From contig JAOADT010000007.1 of the NCBI GenBank assembly GCA_026417175.1, forward strand, positions 1 to 64,000: 64,000 nt of DNA, read 5' to 3'. The position numbers were made by a program, and so were the translations under genes. Shown piece after piece: positions 35,289 to 43,942 of this stretch. The DNA comes from Deltaproteobacteria bacterium (GTDB lineage Bacteria; Desulfobacterota; Syntrophorhabdia; Syntrophorhabdales; JANXAF01). Numbering within the stretch: the stretch's first letter is position 1; the number at the start of each line of letters is the position of its first letter. The notes under the pieces were generated by a model that ran no database searches, had not been told where the DNA came from, and saw only the letters and a list, made by a program, of their open reading frames with translations.

Positions 35289-36250
35289 CTTGCTACGTCC
35301 TTAGCAAAGTAAGTTATTATAATGTCGGCTCCTGCCCTTCTGATTGAAATAAGTAGCTCTGTTACACTTCTTTTATAGTCTATAAATCCTGCTTTTGAGG
35401 CCTCTTTTACCATGAGGTATTCCCCACTTACTGAGTAAGCAGCAATAGGCACGTTAAATGCTTGTCTTGCCATACTTATAACATCTAGATAAAAAAGGGC
35501 GGGCTTTACCATGACTATATCAGCTCCCTCATGTATGTCTAACTCTATCTCTTTTAGCGCCTCCCTTTTGTTTGGAAAGTCCATCTGGTAAGATTTTCTG
35601 TCTCCAAATTGAGGTTGAGACTCAGCTGCGACACGAAAAGGACCATAGAGGGAAGAAGCATACTTTGCCGAGTAGCTCATAATGGGAATGTCATGATACC
35701 CATTTTTGTCGAGTGTCTCTCTTATAACTTTCACTCTACCGTCCATCATATCTGACGGTGCAATTATGTCAGATCCAGCCTCGGCGTGGGAAAGGGCTAC
35801 CTTTGAAAGAATTCTTAATGTCTCGTCGTTATCAACAGAGGTGTCTTTTATAATTCCGCAGTGTCCGTGACTTGTATATTCGCAGAGACATACATCCGTT
35901 ATGACCAAAAGATTTTTACCAACAATTGCTTTTATTTTCCGTACGGTTTTCTGTATTATGCCATTTTCATCATAAGCTGAAGATCCTTTTTCATCCTTCT
36001 TGTCTGGTATGCCAAAAAGGATTATTGCAGGTATAGAAAGACTCATCACTTCTTCTATTTCCTCTAAAATCCCTTCAGGAGAAAACTGATATATGCCAGG
36101 CATAGAAGGAATCTCAACCTTTTTTTCAGGCATCTCTTTGACAAAAAGAGGATAAACTAAATGATTTATAGTAAGATCTGTCTCCCTCACAAGGTTTCTT
36201 ATGATCTCAGTTTTTCTTAATCTCCTTGGTCTCGTAAAAGGGTACTCCAT
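35264..36250 (-). CDS. hemB: Porphobilinogen synthase (zinc type)
   Basis: A 328-residue HemB, condensing two 5-aminolevulinate molecules. The zinc-binding cysteines are in [14 protein letters not shown]. The Schiff-base lysines are in [15 protein letters not shown] and [11 protein letters not shown]. It is flanked by two radical SAM heme genes, with 3 bases to ahbC upstream, forming an ahbC-hemB-ahbD operon. Confidence 0.96.
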   Translation of the reverse strand: MEYPFTRPRRLRKTEIIRNLVRETDLTINHLVYPLFVKEMPEKKVEIPSMPGIYQFSPEGILEEIEEVMSLSIPAIILFGIPDKKDEKGSSAYDENGIIQKTVRKIKAIVGKNLLVITDVCLCEYTSHGHCGIIKDTSVDNDETLRILSKVALSHAEAGSDIIAPSDMMDGRVKVIRETLDKNGYHDIPIMSYSAKYASSLYGPFRVAAESQPQFGDRKSYQMDFPNKREALKEIELDIHEGADIVMVKPALFYLDVISMARQAFNVPIAAYSVSGEYLMVKEASKAGFIDYKRSVTELLISIRRAGADIIITYFAKDVARWLKESFL

Positions 36251-36253
36251 CTT

Positions 36254-37402
36254 TTAAAGAATCTCCTCATCAGTTAGGTAACACTGGGGATCCGGTGCCC
36301 AAAAGTCTTTCGTTTTTTGATAAGCTCTTGCTCTGAAATTCCCCCCACATATGTGAAGAAACTTACATTTAGAGCACCTTCCTTTAATGTAAAGCTTTTT
36401 ATTTCTCAATTGTACCAGCATTTCATTACTTTCATCCGACCATATGGCGCTAAAAGGTCTTTCCCTTATGTTTCCGAGTTTAAGATCCCTAAAGAACTGG
36501 TCCGGATAGACGTTTCCGCTTTCATCGATACAAGCGATCCCTATACCTGATAGATTTCCCTCATTCTTAGACAAAAGTTCGTATACTTCATTTGCTCTTT
36601 TAGGGTCTTCTTTTAGGAGTTTTAGATAGACATAAGGTCCGTCTGCATGGTTATCTACAGTCAAAACCTCAATTTTACCATTTTTTGTAAAGATTTCTTT
36701 GGCTCTTACCAGTATGTAATCCATTATCTGTCTTCGTTCTTCGTGGGTGAGATCTAAGGTCATGAGGTTTTTGCCTCTTCCTGAGTACACCAGATGGTAA
36801 AAGCAGATCCTGTCAACCCCTTCTTTTTCAAAAAAGTCTAGTATAGCTGGTATTTGGCCAAAATTTTCTCGGTTAATGGTGAACCTTATGCCTACTTTTA
36901 TATTTGACTTTTTACAGTTAATTATCCCCTGTTTTGCCATTTCGAAGGCACCGTTTTTTCCCCTGAATATGTCATTTACTTCGCCGATACCGTCTAAACT
37001 TATCCCAACGTACGAAACACCAACTTTTTTCAATTTTTTTGCAACCTCTTCAGTTATCAATGTTCCGTTTGTGGAAAGAACAGTTCTGATCCCTTTTTTT
37101 TGAGCATAGTCAAAAAGTTCAAAAATGTCCTCTCTCAAAAGAGGTTCTCCTCCTGAAAATAAAAGAACCGGTATTCCAAAAGAAGAAAGATCATCTATTG
37201 TCAATTTTGCCTCTTCTTTCGAAATCTCTTCCCGGTCGTTTTTTTCAGCGTTTGAAGCCGCATAACAGTGTTTACAGAAGAGGTTGCACCTTCTCGTTAA
37301 GTTCCAAACTACGACCGGTTTTCTTTCTCGAGCATTAGTCCGATAGCGCAACTGATCAAATGTTTCTTCGGCTCCGCAGTAAAGTTTTGTAATGCTAACC
37401 AA
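36254..37402 (-). CDS. ahbC: 12,18-didecarboxysiroheme deacetylase (radical SAM AhbC)
   Basis: A 382-residue radical SAM/SPASM enzyme removing acetate side chains from didecarboxysiroheme to give Fe-coproporphyrin III. The N-terminus is ISITKLYCGAEE-like (actual SITKLYCGAEETFDQLRY), a hallmark of AhbC. The cluster motif is CNLFCKHC, followed by GGEPLLREDIF, and the SPASM cysteines end in CSKCKFLHICGGNFRAR. Together with HemB and AhbD it supports heme made from siroheme, as in sulfate reducers and methanogens. AhbA/B are not in the window. Confidence 0.9.
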   Translation of the reverse strand: MVSITKLYCGAEETFDQLRYRTNARERKPVVVWNLTRRCNLFCKHCYAASNAEKNDREEISKEEAKLTIDDLSSFGIPVLLFSGGEPLLREDIFELFDYAQKKGIRTVLSTNGTLITEEVAKKLKKVGVSYVGISLDGIGEVNDIFRGKNGAFEMAKQGIINCKKSNIKVGIRFTINRENFGQIPAILDFFEKEGVDRICFYHLVYSGRGKNLMTLDLTHEERRQIMDYILVRAKEIFTKNGKIEVLTVDNHADGPYVYLKLLKEDPKRANEVYELLSKNEGNLSGIGIACIDESGNVYPDQFFRDLKLGNIRERPFSAIWSDESNEMLVQLRNKKLYIKGRCSKCKFLHICGGNFRARAYQKTKDFWAPDPQCYLTDEEIL

Positions 37403-37410
37403 GATACCAC

Positions 37411-37719
37411 CTACTTCTTAACAATGGTCTTTGCAAAGAGATCGTGAGTTCTCTCGTATGTTATCGTTACCCTGTCTCCTATTTTTAGGTCTTTGAGGTC
37501 GGCCTTTTTTTTCCCTATCTTTACCACTGTCTCAGGAGTAACTATAACACCTACAACCATTTCAGATTTTCCGATCATTTCTGACACAACAATTGCAGTT
37601 CCCTTGGGGTCGATTGCTTTAACCCTTCCCGTAAATGTCTTTATGTTGTCAGAAGAATGGACTAAGTGTACATAGCAAAACATGACTAAGCAACATATAA
37701 AAGTTGCGAGTTTTTTCAT
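37411..37719 (-). CDS. Secreted small beta-barrel (OB-like) hypothetical protein
   Basis: A 102-residue protein with a signal peptide (MKKLATFICCLVMFCYVHLVHS). The rest is a small beta domain (FTGRVKAIDPKGTAIVV to LKIGDRVTITYE) resembling DUF5666/OB-like secreted domains. It lies 8 bases upstream of ahbC on the same strand, with a GGGAGG before its ATG, so it may lead the heme operon. A role in heme or metal handling is speculation. Confidence 0.8.
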   Translation of the reverse strand: MKKLATFICCLVMFCYVHLVHSSDNIKTFTGRVKAIDPKGTAIVVSEMIGKSEMVVGVIVTPETVVKIGKKKADLKDLKIGDRVTITYERTHDLFAKTIVKK

Positions 37720-37807
37720 AGTTTTTTCCTCCCTTTAAAAATTTCTTTAATTATACAACATGGCGTTATAATTATAAAAGAAAAAGGATATCCTTTGCGC
37801 GAGAGAT

Positions 37808-38656
37808 ATGTTAAATCCTGAGGAAAGGTTAAGAATTGAAGAGCTCGCATACATTCCCGAGCACACAGTTTCCCTTATGACAATCATATCTGATGGAGAA
37901 GCTTTTTTTGAGGAAGGTTTTTTGTATTTTAAGGGAGACCACTGGCTCATATTTGTAGGGTATCCGATCCAGAAGGAGTATTCTGAAGAGGCTGTGATAA
38001 AATTTGTTTTTCGTCTCAGAGATTTGTTTCAATTTGATTATTTGTGGCTGATTTGTCCTAAAGTACCCGGGATATTAAAAAAGGAAGCTTCTATTTACGT
38101 TAAAGACAATTATTACACTTTAGATTTAGGGTCTTTTAACCCCCCTAATAGGCTAGTCAAAAGACTGGAAAAAGTCTCTCAAAAAATCTACGTAACCAGA
38201 TCTACCGTGTATACGGATGAACACGAAGCGGTTTTGGTTAACTTCGTAAAAGAAAAAAAACCCGAACCCTTCGTTAAAGCTTTATACTGCTCTATGCGTA
38301 AATATGTCTCTCATTCTGATTCGGCAATACTTTTAAATGCCTACGATGCTAATAGAAATCTTATAGCATTCTACGTTATAGATAATGGAGCCAAAGAGTT
38401 TATAACCTATGTTGTTGGATGCAGAAAAACGAATTCACTGTTTTTTGGAGTATCCGATCTAATATTTTTAAAAATGGTGGAATTAGCTTTGGAGATGAGA
38501 AAGAAATATATTCACTTAGGGCTTGGAGTAAATGAAGGAATAAAACGGTTCAAAGAAAAATGGGGAGGTGTGCCTTCCATCCCTTACGAGTTTGTAGAGT
38601 TGAGGCGAAAAAAGGGTATTTTCAATTTGCTAAAAGGCATAGAAGGTATTATATAA
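37808..38656 (+). CDS. GNAT/FemAB-like acyltransferase (first paralogue)
   Basis: A 282-residue protein resembling GNAT-fold or FemAB-like transferases. Its C-terminal half carries KKYIHLGLGVNEGIKRFKEKWGG, where the LGLGVNEGIKRFK segment resembles the conserved 'G...FK..GG' end of these folds. The N-terminus has AYIPEHTVSLMTII. It is a clear paralogue of the gene at 39495, with shared motifs at both ends. It opens a tight operon with a TraB-like gene, the second paralogue and a radical SAM gene. The substrate is unknown. Confidence 0.8.
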   Translation: MLNPEERLRIEELAYIPEHTVSLMTIISDGEAFFEEGFLYFKGDHWLIFVGYPIQKEYSEEAVIKFVFRLRDLFQFDYLWLICPKVPGILKKEASIYVKDNYYTLDLGSFNPPNRLVKRLEKVSQKIYVTRSTVYTDEHEAVLVNFVKEKKPEPFVKALYCSMRKYVSHSDSAILLNAYDANRNLIAFYVIDNGAKEFITYVVGCRKTNSLFFGVSDLIFLKMVELALEMRKKYIHLGLGVNEGIKRFKEKWGGVPSIPYEFVELRRKKGIFNLLKGIEGII

Positions 38657-38670
38657 GGGGTTTAAAAGAT

Positions 38671-39501
38671 ATGGTTCCATTTTTAAGACAAAAACGTTTC
38701 AGAATGATATTTAGGATTACCAAAGGAGATAAAGTCAATTATCTCTCTGGCACTGCTCATTTCTTTCCTTACAGCTTTAAAAAATCCCTCAGTAGACTAA
38801 TCTCAAAGGTGGATGTGGTTCTTTTCGAGGGACCTCTAAACGAAAGTGACATGATAAAAATAGCTAGTTACGGATGTACAAGTTCTTCCACTGATTCTTT
38901 ACTGGATATGCTGACTGAAGAAGCGCGCGGCATGTTAGTTAAAGAGTTTGAGACATTCGATCTTGGGAAACATTCAGAAATTCTTCGATACATGTACGTT
39001 AAAATGGACAAAAGTTTCTTAGAAATGGAGATTCGGGGACTTAAACCATGGATGGCCTTCTTCAAAATCTGGTCCTTCTATCTCAGGAAAAGAGGCTGGG
39101 TCTACTCAGTGGATATGGAGGCACACTTTTTGGCAAAAAAGTTAGGGAAAAATATCCATTATCTTGAGACAATTGAAGAACAGATTAAAGCCCTGGAAGG
39201 GATGCCGGTTGAGCGGATAATCGATTTCTTAAATCTCTGCTCCAAATGGCGCGATTATGCTGAAACACATGCGGATTTTTATTTGAAAGGAGAGCTTGAT
39301 GCTCTTCTAGGAGCAACTACATCTTTTCCCACCAGGTGTGAATCAATAATAGACAAAAGAGATCCTATTCTATTTGAAAGGATGATTCCATTTTTAGAAA
39401 AAGGTAATGTTGCTATTTTCGTGGGTGTAACACATGTAAAGGGGATCTCGAACAGACTTGAAACTGAAGGATACTCGGTTTCTCAGCTGGTTCAATGTTA
39501 A
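38671..39501 (+). CDS. TraB/GumN family protein
   Basis: A 276-residue protein of the TraB/GumN family (PF01963), related to the Tiki metalloprotease fold. It carries the N-terminal VNYLSGTAHFFP and DVVLFEGPL and the C-terminal AIFVGVTHVKGISNRLETEGY, where the G-x-x-H motifs are possible metal sites. I start it at ATG 38671 (after GGGG), 14 bases after the previous gene, not at the ORF start inside that gene. Its last codons overlap the next gene by 7 bases. No signal peptide is evident. Confidence 0.85.
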   Translation: MVPFLRQKRFRMIFRITKGDKVNYLSGTAHFFPYSFKKSLSRLISKVDVVLFEGPLNESDMIKIASYGCTSSSTDSLLDMLTEEARGMLVKEFETFDLGKHSEILRYMYVKMDKSFLEMEIRGLKPWMAFFKIWSFYLRKRGWVYSVDMEAHFLAKKLGKNIHYLETIEEQIKALEGMPVERIIDFLNLCSKWRDYAETHADFYLKGELDALLGATTSFPTRCESIIDKRDPILFERMIPFLEKGNVAIFVGVTHVKGISNRLETEGYSVSQLVQC

Positions 39502-40331
39502 CGCGAGAACAGGAATGCTTTATTAAGAAAAAGGCTTATGTTCCTGAACATATTTATCCTTATGTGGTATCGGTTTCCGGTGCTGAGCCTTACTTTTACG
39601 AACCTTTCATCGTTTACGAAAAGAAAGAATCTCTGATAATAGTTGGATATCCCATAGATTGTGACTTCCGAGAAGAAATATTCTGCGAGACTCTGAACCA
39701 ATTAAAAAATAAAAAAAAGAAAAAGAGAATCCTTGGAATCTTACCAAAGCCACTCAAGGGTCTAAAACCTAAGTCTTCGGACCATTATTACATATTACAA
39801 CTAGAAAATTTAGTCATAGATCAAAAAACAAAGAATATGATCAAAAGGGCAAAAAAGGAGCTAGTGATAGAAACTAAAAATGAGCTTACCTTTGATCATA
39901 TTGATCTTATAGAGCGTTTTATCTCTTGGAAAAGATTTGACGAGGAAACATCATTAATTTTTAGAAACCTATCTACCTATGTTAATAATAAAAACCATGT
40001 TAAAGTGATAACTGCTCGTAACGCTAAAGGAAACCTTATAGCATTCGATGTAGTTGACACCTGCGGTTTGGATTACGCTTTTTATATGTTCAATGTACGC
40101 TCGCAGAGCGAATATGTTCCGGGCACATCTGATTTGCTTTTTGAGCAGATCATACGAATAGCAGCAGAAGAGGGTAAAAAGTTCGTAAATCTTGGACTAG
40201 GTATAAACGATGGCATCAGGTTTTTCAAGAAAAAATGGGGAGGAAGACCATATCTGGAGTATCATCTCTATGAGTGGTGGTCTCAAGAGACGCTATTTTA
40301 TATCTTGATGAATAGGTTCTTAGGTGAGTAA
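39495..40331 (+). CDS. GNAT/FemAB-like acyltransferase (second paralogue)
   Basis: A 278-residue paralogue of the protein at 37808. Both share a YVPEHIYPYV/YIPEHTVSL N-terminus, a GYPI segment, G-(V/T)-SDL and the KKFVNLGLGINDGIRFFKK C-terminal motif followed by WGG. The ATG lies inside the TraB gene's end, and the TAA is followed immediately by the radical SAM ATG with no spacer. Duplicate acyltransferases in one operon suggest two successive or alternative acyl transfers to one product. The function is unproven. Confidence 0.8.
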   Translation: MLTREQECFIKKKAYVPEHIYPYVVSVSGAEPYFYEPFIVYEKKESLIIVGYPIDCDFREEIFCETLNQLKNKKKKKRILGILPKPLKGLKPKSSDHYYILQLENLVIDQKTKNMIKRAKKELVIETKNELTFDHIDLIERFISWKRFDEETSLIFRNLSTYVNNKNHVKVITARNAKGNLIAFDVVDTCGLDYAFYMFNVRSQSEYVPGTSDLLFEQIIRIAAEEGKKFVNLGLGINDGIRFFKKKWGGRPYLEYHLYEWWSQETLFYILMNRFLGE

Positions 40332-41408
40332 ATGGGATGTTTAGAAATTTTTCGCACTAAAAAATTTTACGCTTGGCAAATAGAGATAACTACTAAGTGT
40401 GCTTTTTTTTGCAAGATGTGTATTAAGGCCGAATGCATAGACTACGAAAAAAAAGATATGAAAATTGAAGATTTCAAAAAGCTTGTTTCATATTTCCCCT
40501 ATGTGAGAAGTGTTGTACTTGAAGGATGGGGAGAATCGGTGCTTCATCCCCATTTTTTGGATTTTGTGTCTATTGTAAAAAATGAGGGACCCAGGGTCGG
40601 TTTTGTCACTAGTGGATATGGACTGGACGAAAGTTACATAAAAGAACTTTTGAAATTGGGCATCGATTTTTTAGGATTTTCCTTTTCAGGAGCAAAAGCG
40701 TCCACGCACGAAAATATAAGGGTGAATTCTCATTTTGACGAGCTTATAGGATCTATAAGGTCTTTCCAAGAGCACGCCAAAACTCTTAAATTAAAGTCTC
40801 CTAAGATGCACATAGTTTATCTTCTTCTTAAAAATAACATTGAAGATTCGCCGTTTATAGTTGATCTTGCAAAGGATTTAGGAATAAAAGAAATTGTTTT
40901 TTTAAATATTATCCAGATTTCTAGCCAGGCTCAAAACGAGATGAAAGTGTTTTCGTATGATGAAAATACTGCATACGACATTATAATTCGTGAAGTCCAA
41001 AGAAAAGCCTCCTCTTACGGGATAAAAGTTCATTTACCTTCCTTTACGGCGAACCAAGAATTGACCACGTGTCCAGAAAGGCCCCTGGAGTCACTTTACG
41101 TTTCGGTGGAAGGAGATGTTTCGCCATGTGTATACCTCAACCCGCCAGTAAAATCACCCTTTGTAAGAATTTTCAAAGACAAAATATATCATATAGAAAG
41201 AGTAAAGTTTGGAAACCTTTTCTCTGAATCCCTTGATACTATATGGGAAAGAGATGAGTATATAGCCTTTAGAGATAGTTATTTAAAAAGAGAATTAGCG
41301 GCTAAACAGATGTTTGAAAGTTTATTCAATTTTAGGTTTTTTAATGCCTTTAATCTTCCACATGTGCCAGAACCTTGCAGGACTTGTCATAAGATCTACG
41401 GCCTTTGA
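40332..41408 (+). CDS. Radical SAM enzyme with SPASM/twitch-like C-terminus
   Basis: A 358-residue radical SAM enzyme. The cluster motif is CAFFCKMC (residues about 22-29), in ITTKCAFFCKMCIKAEC, with two extra cysteines near it. The C-terminal part has CPERPLESLYVSVEGDVSPC and PCRTCHKIYGL, a SPASM-like auxiliary cluster set. The middle VLEGWGESVLHPHF replaces the usual GGEP. It ends the GNAT-TraB-GNAT-rSAM operon. It is not one of the AhbC/D enzymes, and its substrate is unknown. Confidence 0.88.
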   Translation: MGCLEIFRTKKFYAWQIEITTKCAFFCKMCIKAECIDYEKKDMKIEDFKKLVSYFPYVRSVVLEGWGESVLHPHFLDFVSIVKNEGPRVGFVTSGYGLDESYIKELLKLGIDFLGFSFSGAKASTHENIRVNSHFDELIGSIRSFQEHAKTLKLKSPKMHIVYLLLKNNIEDSPFIVDLAKDLGIKEIVFLNIIQISSQAQNEMKVFSYDENTAYDIIIREVQRKASSYGIKVHLPSFTANQELTTCPERPLESLYVSVEGDVSPCVYLNPPVKSPFVRIFKDKIYHIERVKFGNLFSESLDTIWERDEYIAFRDSYLKRELAAKQMFESLFNFRFFNAFNLPHVPEPCRTCHKIYGL

Positions 41409-41413
41409 AAATA

Positions 41414-41442
41414 AAAAGGGTGGCTGTGTAGCCACTCCTTTT
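41414..41442. terminator. Bidirectional intrinsic terminator
   Basis: AAAAGG-g-TGGCT-GTGT-AGCCA-ct-CCTTTT forms a strong hairpin between the radical SAM gene and the convergent tusA-like gene, with A/T tracts on both sides. It probably stops transcription from both directions. Confidence 0.8.
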
Positions 41443-41448
41443 GTCTAA

Positions 41449-41670
41449 CTATTCCTCCTTAATTATTATTATTTTGTATCCTACTCCTTCTGGCTCTATA
41501 GATTTTATGGTCCAACCGTGGGATATCACAGCGCGTGACACATTTTCCTTAGATGTGTCTGTATCCACAAGGATACAGATCTCACCTTGTTTCAATTTCT
41601 TTATTTCTTCTATAGTTAAAATAACGGGTTGCGGGCAAGAAAGCCCTCTTAGATCTAAAACTGTGCTCAT
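41449..41670 (-). CDS. TusA/SirA-family sulfur or selenium carrier protein
   Basis: A 73-residue TusA-fold protein. LDLRGLSCPQPVI contains the CPxP active-site cysteine. I start it at ATG 41670, preceded by GAGGAGG; the longer ORF start at 41727 would overlap yedE. It lies 17 bases downstream of yedE on the same strand, so it probably carries persulfide or selenium for that membrane protein. YedF proteins have the same N-terminal domain. Confidence 0.93.
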   Translation of the reverse strand: MSTVLDLRGLSCPQPVILTIEEIKKLKQGEICILVDTDTSKENVSRAVISHGWTIKSIEPEGVGYKIIIIKEE

Positions 41671-41687
41671 AAGAACCTCCTCGTTTA

Positions 41688-42782
41688 CTAACTCTTTTTT
41701 CTCATAGTAAATCCTACAAATAGGCATACCATAAGTCCTATTATAACCGCATGGGCTCCGTACTGACCAATCCCATCAGGAGAACTTGCTAAAGAGAAAT
41801 TATGAGAGATAGCAGCTCCAACTATCATGCCAAGAACGAACACTCCGGCATCAGCATCACCCTCACCTGCTAAGAAAAGCTGCCTGCCGGGACATCCGCC
41901 AGCTAATGTAAAGGCTAACCCCGCCAAAACCATGCCCCCAAAATTCCACAATTGCATGCTATGCGCGATAGGTTGTTTTTCAAACCCTGGATTGAACTGA
42001 CCCAAAATAAGATTTGTGATGAAAGAAAAAATAGCTAAGGCCAAGACACCTGAAAGAAGATGTGTTTGTTTGAATAGAAGAAAGTCTCTAATGGCCCCCA
42101 TGGTGCAAAATCTGCTTCTTTGAGCTAAAAATCCTATAAAGATGCTGAAAGAAAGAGATACCAGAAGCGGTGCGTGCATTGAGCCAGGGCCTTTCATACT
42201 GTAAAAAAGAATACCACTTTTGTCTTGACCCGGGGTTTGGGGGAAAACAATGACAAGACAGAGAAGACCAAGCATTATAAGTGGTATTATCCAGCCAACA
42301 GATGCGTATGTGGGCTGTGATCTTCCAAGGTTATACCCTGCTCTTAAAAACAAGGTGCCGATCCATATGCCAAAAATCAATCCTGCTATTCCGAATAAAG
42401 CGTTTCCATCTCCTCCCGTAAGACGTAAGAAAGCTCGCCAGGGACAGCCTAAAAATACAAGTGCACCTATCATCGCAAATACACCAAGTATGAACCTAAC
42501 GATTGGCGCAGATCCGGTTCTAGGTCTAAACTCTTTGTAGGAATAGGCTGCAATGAGTGAGCCGAAAACGAAACCGATAATCTCCGGCCTAATATACTGT
42601 GCGAGCTGAAAGCGGTGAAGTCCAATTGCTCCTGCTATGTCCCTCTGAAAACAGGCGACGCATACTCCCATATTAGGTGGGTTACCCAGTTTCTGTAAAA
42701 GAGGAGCAAGAACCCCTATGATTGCCCCCACTGTTACGATTCCTAATCTGGTTGCAAAGAAAGTAAAGAGTTTTTTTTGCAT
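41688..42782 (-). CDS. yedE: YedE-family selenium/sulfur transporter-like membrane protein
   Basis: A 364-residue membrane protein of about ten helices. GCPWRAFLRLTGGDGNALFG, with a conserved cysteine, and the later TLAGGCPGRQLFLAGEGDAD are hallmarks of YedE (TIGR04112, linked to selenium metabolism). The cysteine in RSRFCTMGAIRD is the third conserved one. The GGAGG ribosome binding site overlaps the start of a long leader with strong structure (42861-42985). It is followed by the tusA-like gene, while the DUF3343/yedF pair is 5 kb away. Confidence 0.93.
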   Translation of the reverse strand: MQKKLFTFFATRLGIVTVGAIIGVLAPLLQKLGNPPNMGVCVACFQRDIAGAIGLHRFQLAQYIRPEIIGFVFGSLIAAYSYKEFRPRTGSAPIVRFILGVFAMIGALVFLGCPWRAFLRLTGGDGNALFGIAGLIFGIWIGTLFLRAGYNLGRSQPTYASVGWIIPLIMLGLLCLVIVFPQTPGQDKSGILFYSMKGPGSMHAPLLVSLSFSIFIGFLAQRSRFCTMGAIRDFLLFKQTHLLSGVLALAIFSFITNLILGQFNPGFEKQPIAHSMQLWNFGGMVLAGLAFTLAGGCPGRQLFLAGEGDADAGVFVLGMIVGAAISHNFSLASSPDGIGQYGAHAVIIGLMVCLFVGFTMRKKS

Positions 42783-42860
42783 ACCTTCCTCCTTTTGATT
42801 AGATTCTCAGTTGTGGGAGAAGAGGAAGAAGGTAGGTTTACGAAAGACGACATCTATAAG

Positions 42861-42985
42861 AGGTAAAAAGATGAAAAGCCTCCCTCTTCACCCTTCTCCC
42901 TCCGCACCTCTCAGAACCCGACCCGGGTCCAAAAAAATCTCAGATAATGGATAAAGGGTGATGAGGCTTACCCATCTTCTCACCT
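42861..42985 (-). ncRNA. Structured 5' leader RNA of yedE, class unknown
   Basis: The minus-strand transcript before yedE can form a long interrupted stem: AAGCCTC (42969-42963) pairs with GAGGCTT (42882-42876), CACCC/GGGTG (42960-42956 with 42893-42889) extends it inward, and AGATG/CATCT plus AGGT/ACCT extend it outward. The loop holds GGACCCGGGTC (self-complementary) and a G-rich strand with GAGAGG and GGAGGGA. It begins about 80 bases upstream of the start codon. The compensating multi-part pairing suggests a riboswitch or protein-binding leader. It does not match the TPP, SAM, cobalamin, glycine or SRP motifs I know. Confidence 0.45.
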
Positions 42986-43703
42986 ACCTTTCGATGTGTT
43001 TTTAACAATTTTTGTATTTTGAATCAATAAAAAGTAAACACATTTTAATTTAGTTCTGATATAAAGTTGTTCCACCAATCTAAGGTCCCTGTAATTTATT
43101 TGACATCACTTCATTACTCCAGGTTTGCTTATGGTATTTTTAGTAACGTGCCTTTAATGAATGATACTCTATATATTTACACAGGACTTAAATCTTTTTG
43201 CGATTTTTTCTTTATCCATAAAGTGTATCATCTTTTCCCCAATGAAAAGATGATAGTTGCTTTTTTGGTTATCGAGCATTACCAATTCATCTTTTAGTTT
43301 TTCCGTTTAGATTTTTTCGTCTTTGTTTGAGCCAGGTTTTACAGGTTGTTCAACTAGTCAATTAATCTATATTATTGACTTAGCTTTCTTGTGGAAAAAA
43401 TTGCGCGTAATTGAAATAGATAAAGGATTTTGGCAACAAAGAATTTAGAACTGGTATGAATAAGAATATGAAAGACTGTCAAAATGGTTTATTAACAAAT
43501 GTACGGTCTGATAGGCAAAACTTTATAATTAATTAAATTTAGACATTACAAGTGTACGAATTTTTTTTTGAACTGAAGAGCAAAATAGAAAACATGTAAG
43601 ATTTCCCAAAATTGGTTAACCTGGAGAAATTGTCTTTGCATTCCGTTTTGAAAGTGGTATATATAAAATAACTAGGTTCAAGGGAAAGGAGGTGAAATGA
43701 GAT
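42986..43703. other. Long AT-rich non-coding interval
   Basis: About 700 bases without a supported gene; the 76-residue ORF at 43067 has no recognisable features. The interval contains one strong inverted repeat at 43227-43254 (listed separately) and a possible promoter upstream of the small lipoprotein gene: TTGCAT (43636-43641) and TATATA (43660-43665), 18 bases apart. AAAGGAGG at 43686 is the ribosome binding site. Confidence 0.55.
43227..43254. repeat. Perfect 11-base inverted repeat, possible terminator or RNA hairpin
   Basis: ATCATCTTTTC and GAAAAGATGAT flank a 6-base loop (CCCAAT). A run of six T follows five bases later on the plus strand, so it could end a plus-strand transcript, but no gene lies just upstream. 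An unrecognised small RNA is possible. Confidence 0.5.
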
Positions 43704-43883
43704 ATGAAGAAGCTTCTGGCCCTAGTAATAGCTCTTTCGTTATTCGTGACATTCACAATGGTGGGCTGCAAGCCTAAAGAGGAGCCGAAACCCACACCTA
43801 AGGAAGAAGCAAAACCGGCGCCCGCTCCTGAAAAGGCACCAGAAAAACCGGAAGCACAACCACCAGCACCTGAGAAAAAGTAG
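43704..43883 (+). CDS. Small proline-rich lipoprotein (59 residues)
   Basis: This short gene is absent from the ORF track. A signal peptide (MKKLLALVIALSLFVTFTMV) ends in a lipobox VGC, and the Cys is followed by a 38-residue tail rich in Pro, Lys, Glu and Ala (KPKEEPKPTPKEEAKPAP begins it). It should be an inner- or outer-membrane-anchored lipoprotein, perhaps spanning the cell wall space as a proline-rich stalk. AAAGGAGG lies 11 bases before the ATG. It is followed by a palindrome and the pal-like gene, which shares the proline-rich style. Confidence 0.82.
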   Translation: MKKLLALVIALSLFVTFTMVGCKPKEEPKPTPKEEAKPAPAPEKAPEKPEAQPPAPEKK

Positions 43884-43892
43884 TTCAAATGC

Positions 43893-43918
43893 GGCCATAT
43901 GCTACATAGCATATGGCC
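43893..43918. repeat. Perfect 12-base inverted repeat between lipoprotein genes
   Basis: GGCCATATGCTA and TAGCATATGGCC flank two bases (CA). No T tract follows, so it is more likely an RNA processing or stabilising hairpin or operator than a terminator. It sits 25 bases before the start of the pal-like gene. Confidence 0.6.
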
Positions 43919-43942
43919 AAATTCACTAAAAGGGGTGAAAAA

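Noticed and set aside
35264-37402. Heme radical SAM genes as a RiPP modification cluster
   Set aside because: HemB between them and AhbC/AhbD-type termini explain both enzymes; no precursor peptide is evident.
42861-42985. Match of the yedE leader to a SAM or TPP riboswitch
   Set aside because: Only fragments (GAGAGG, GGAGGGA, CTGAGA-like, GATAATG) resemble these classes; the core orders and required motifs are absent.
43067-43297. 76-residue ORF in the long intergenic interval
   Set aside because: Phe/Tyr/Ile-rich, no start signal, and overlaps the strong hairpin at 43227-43254.
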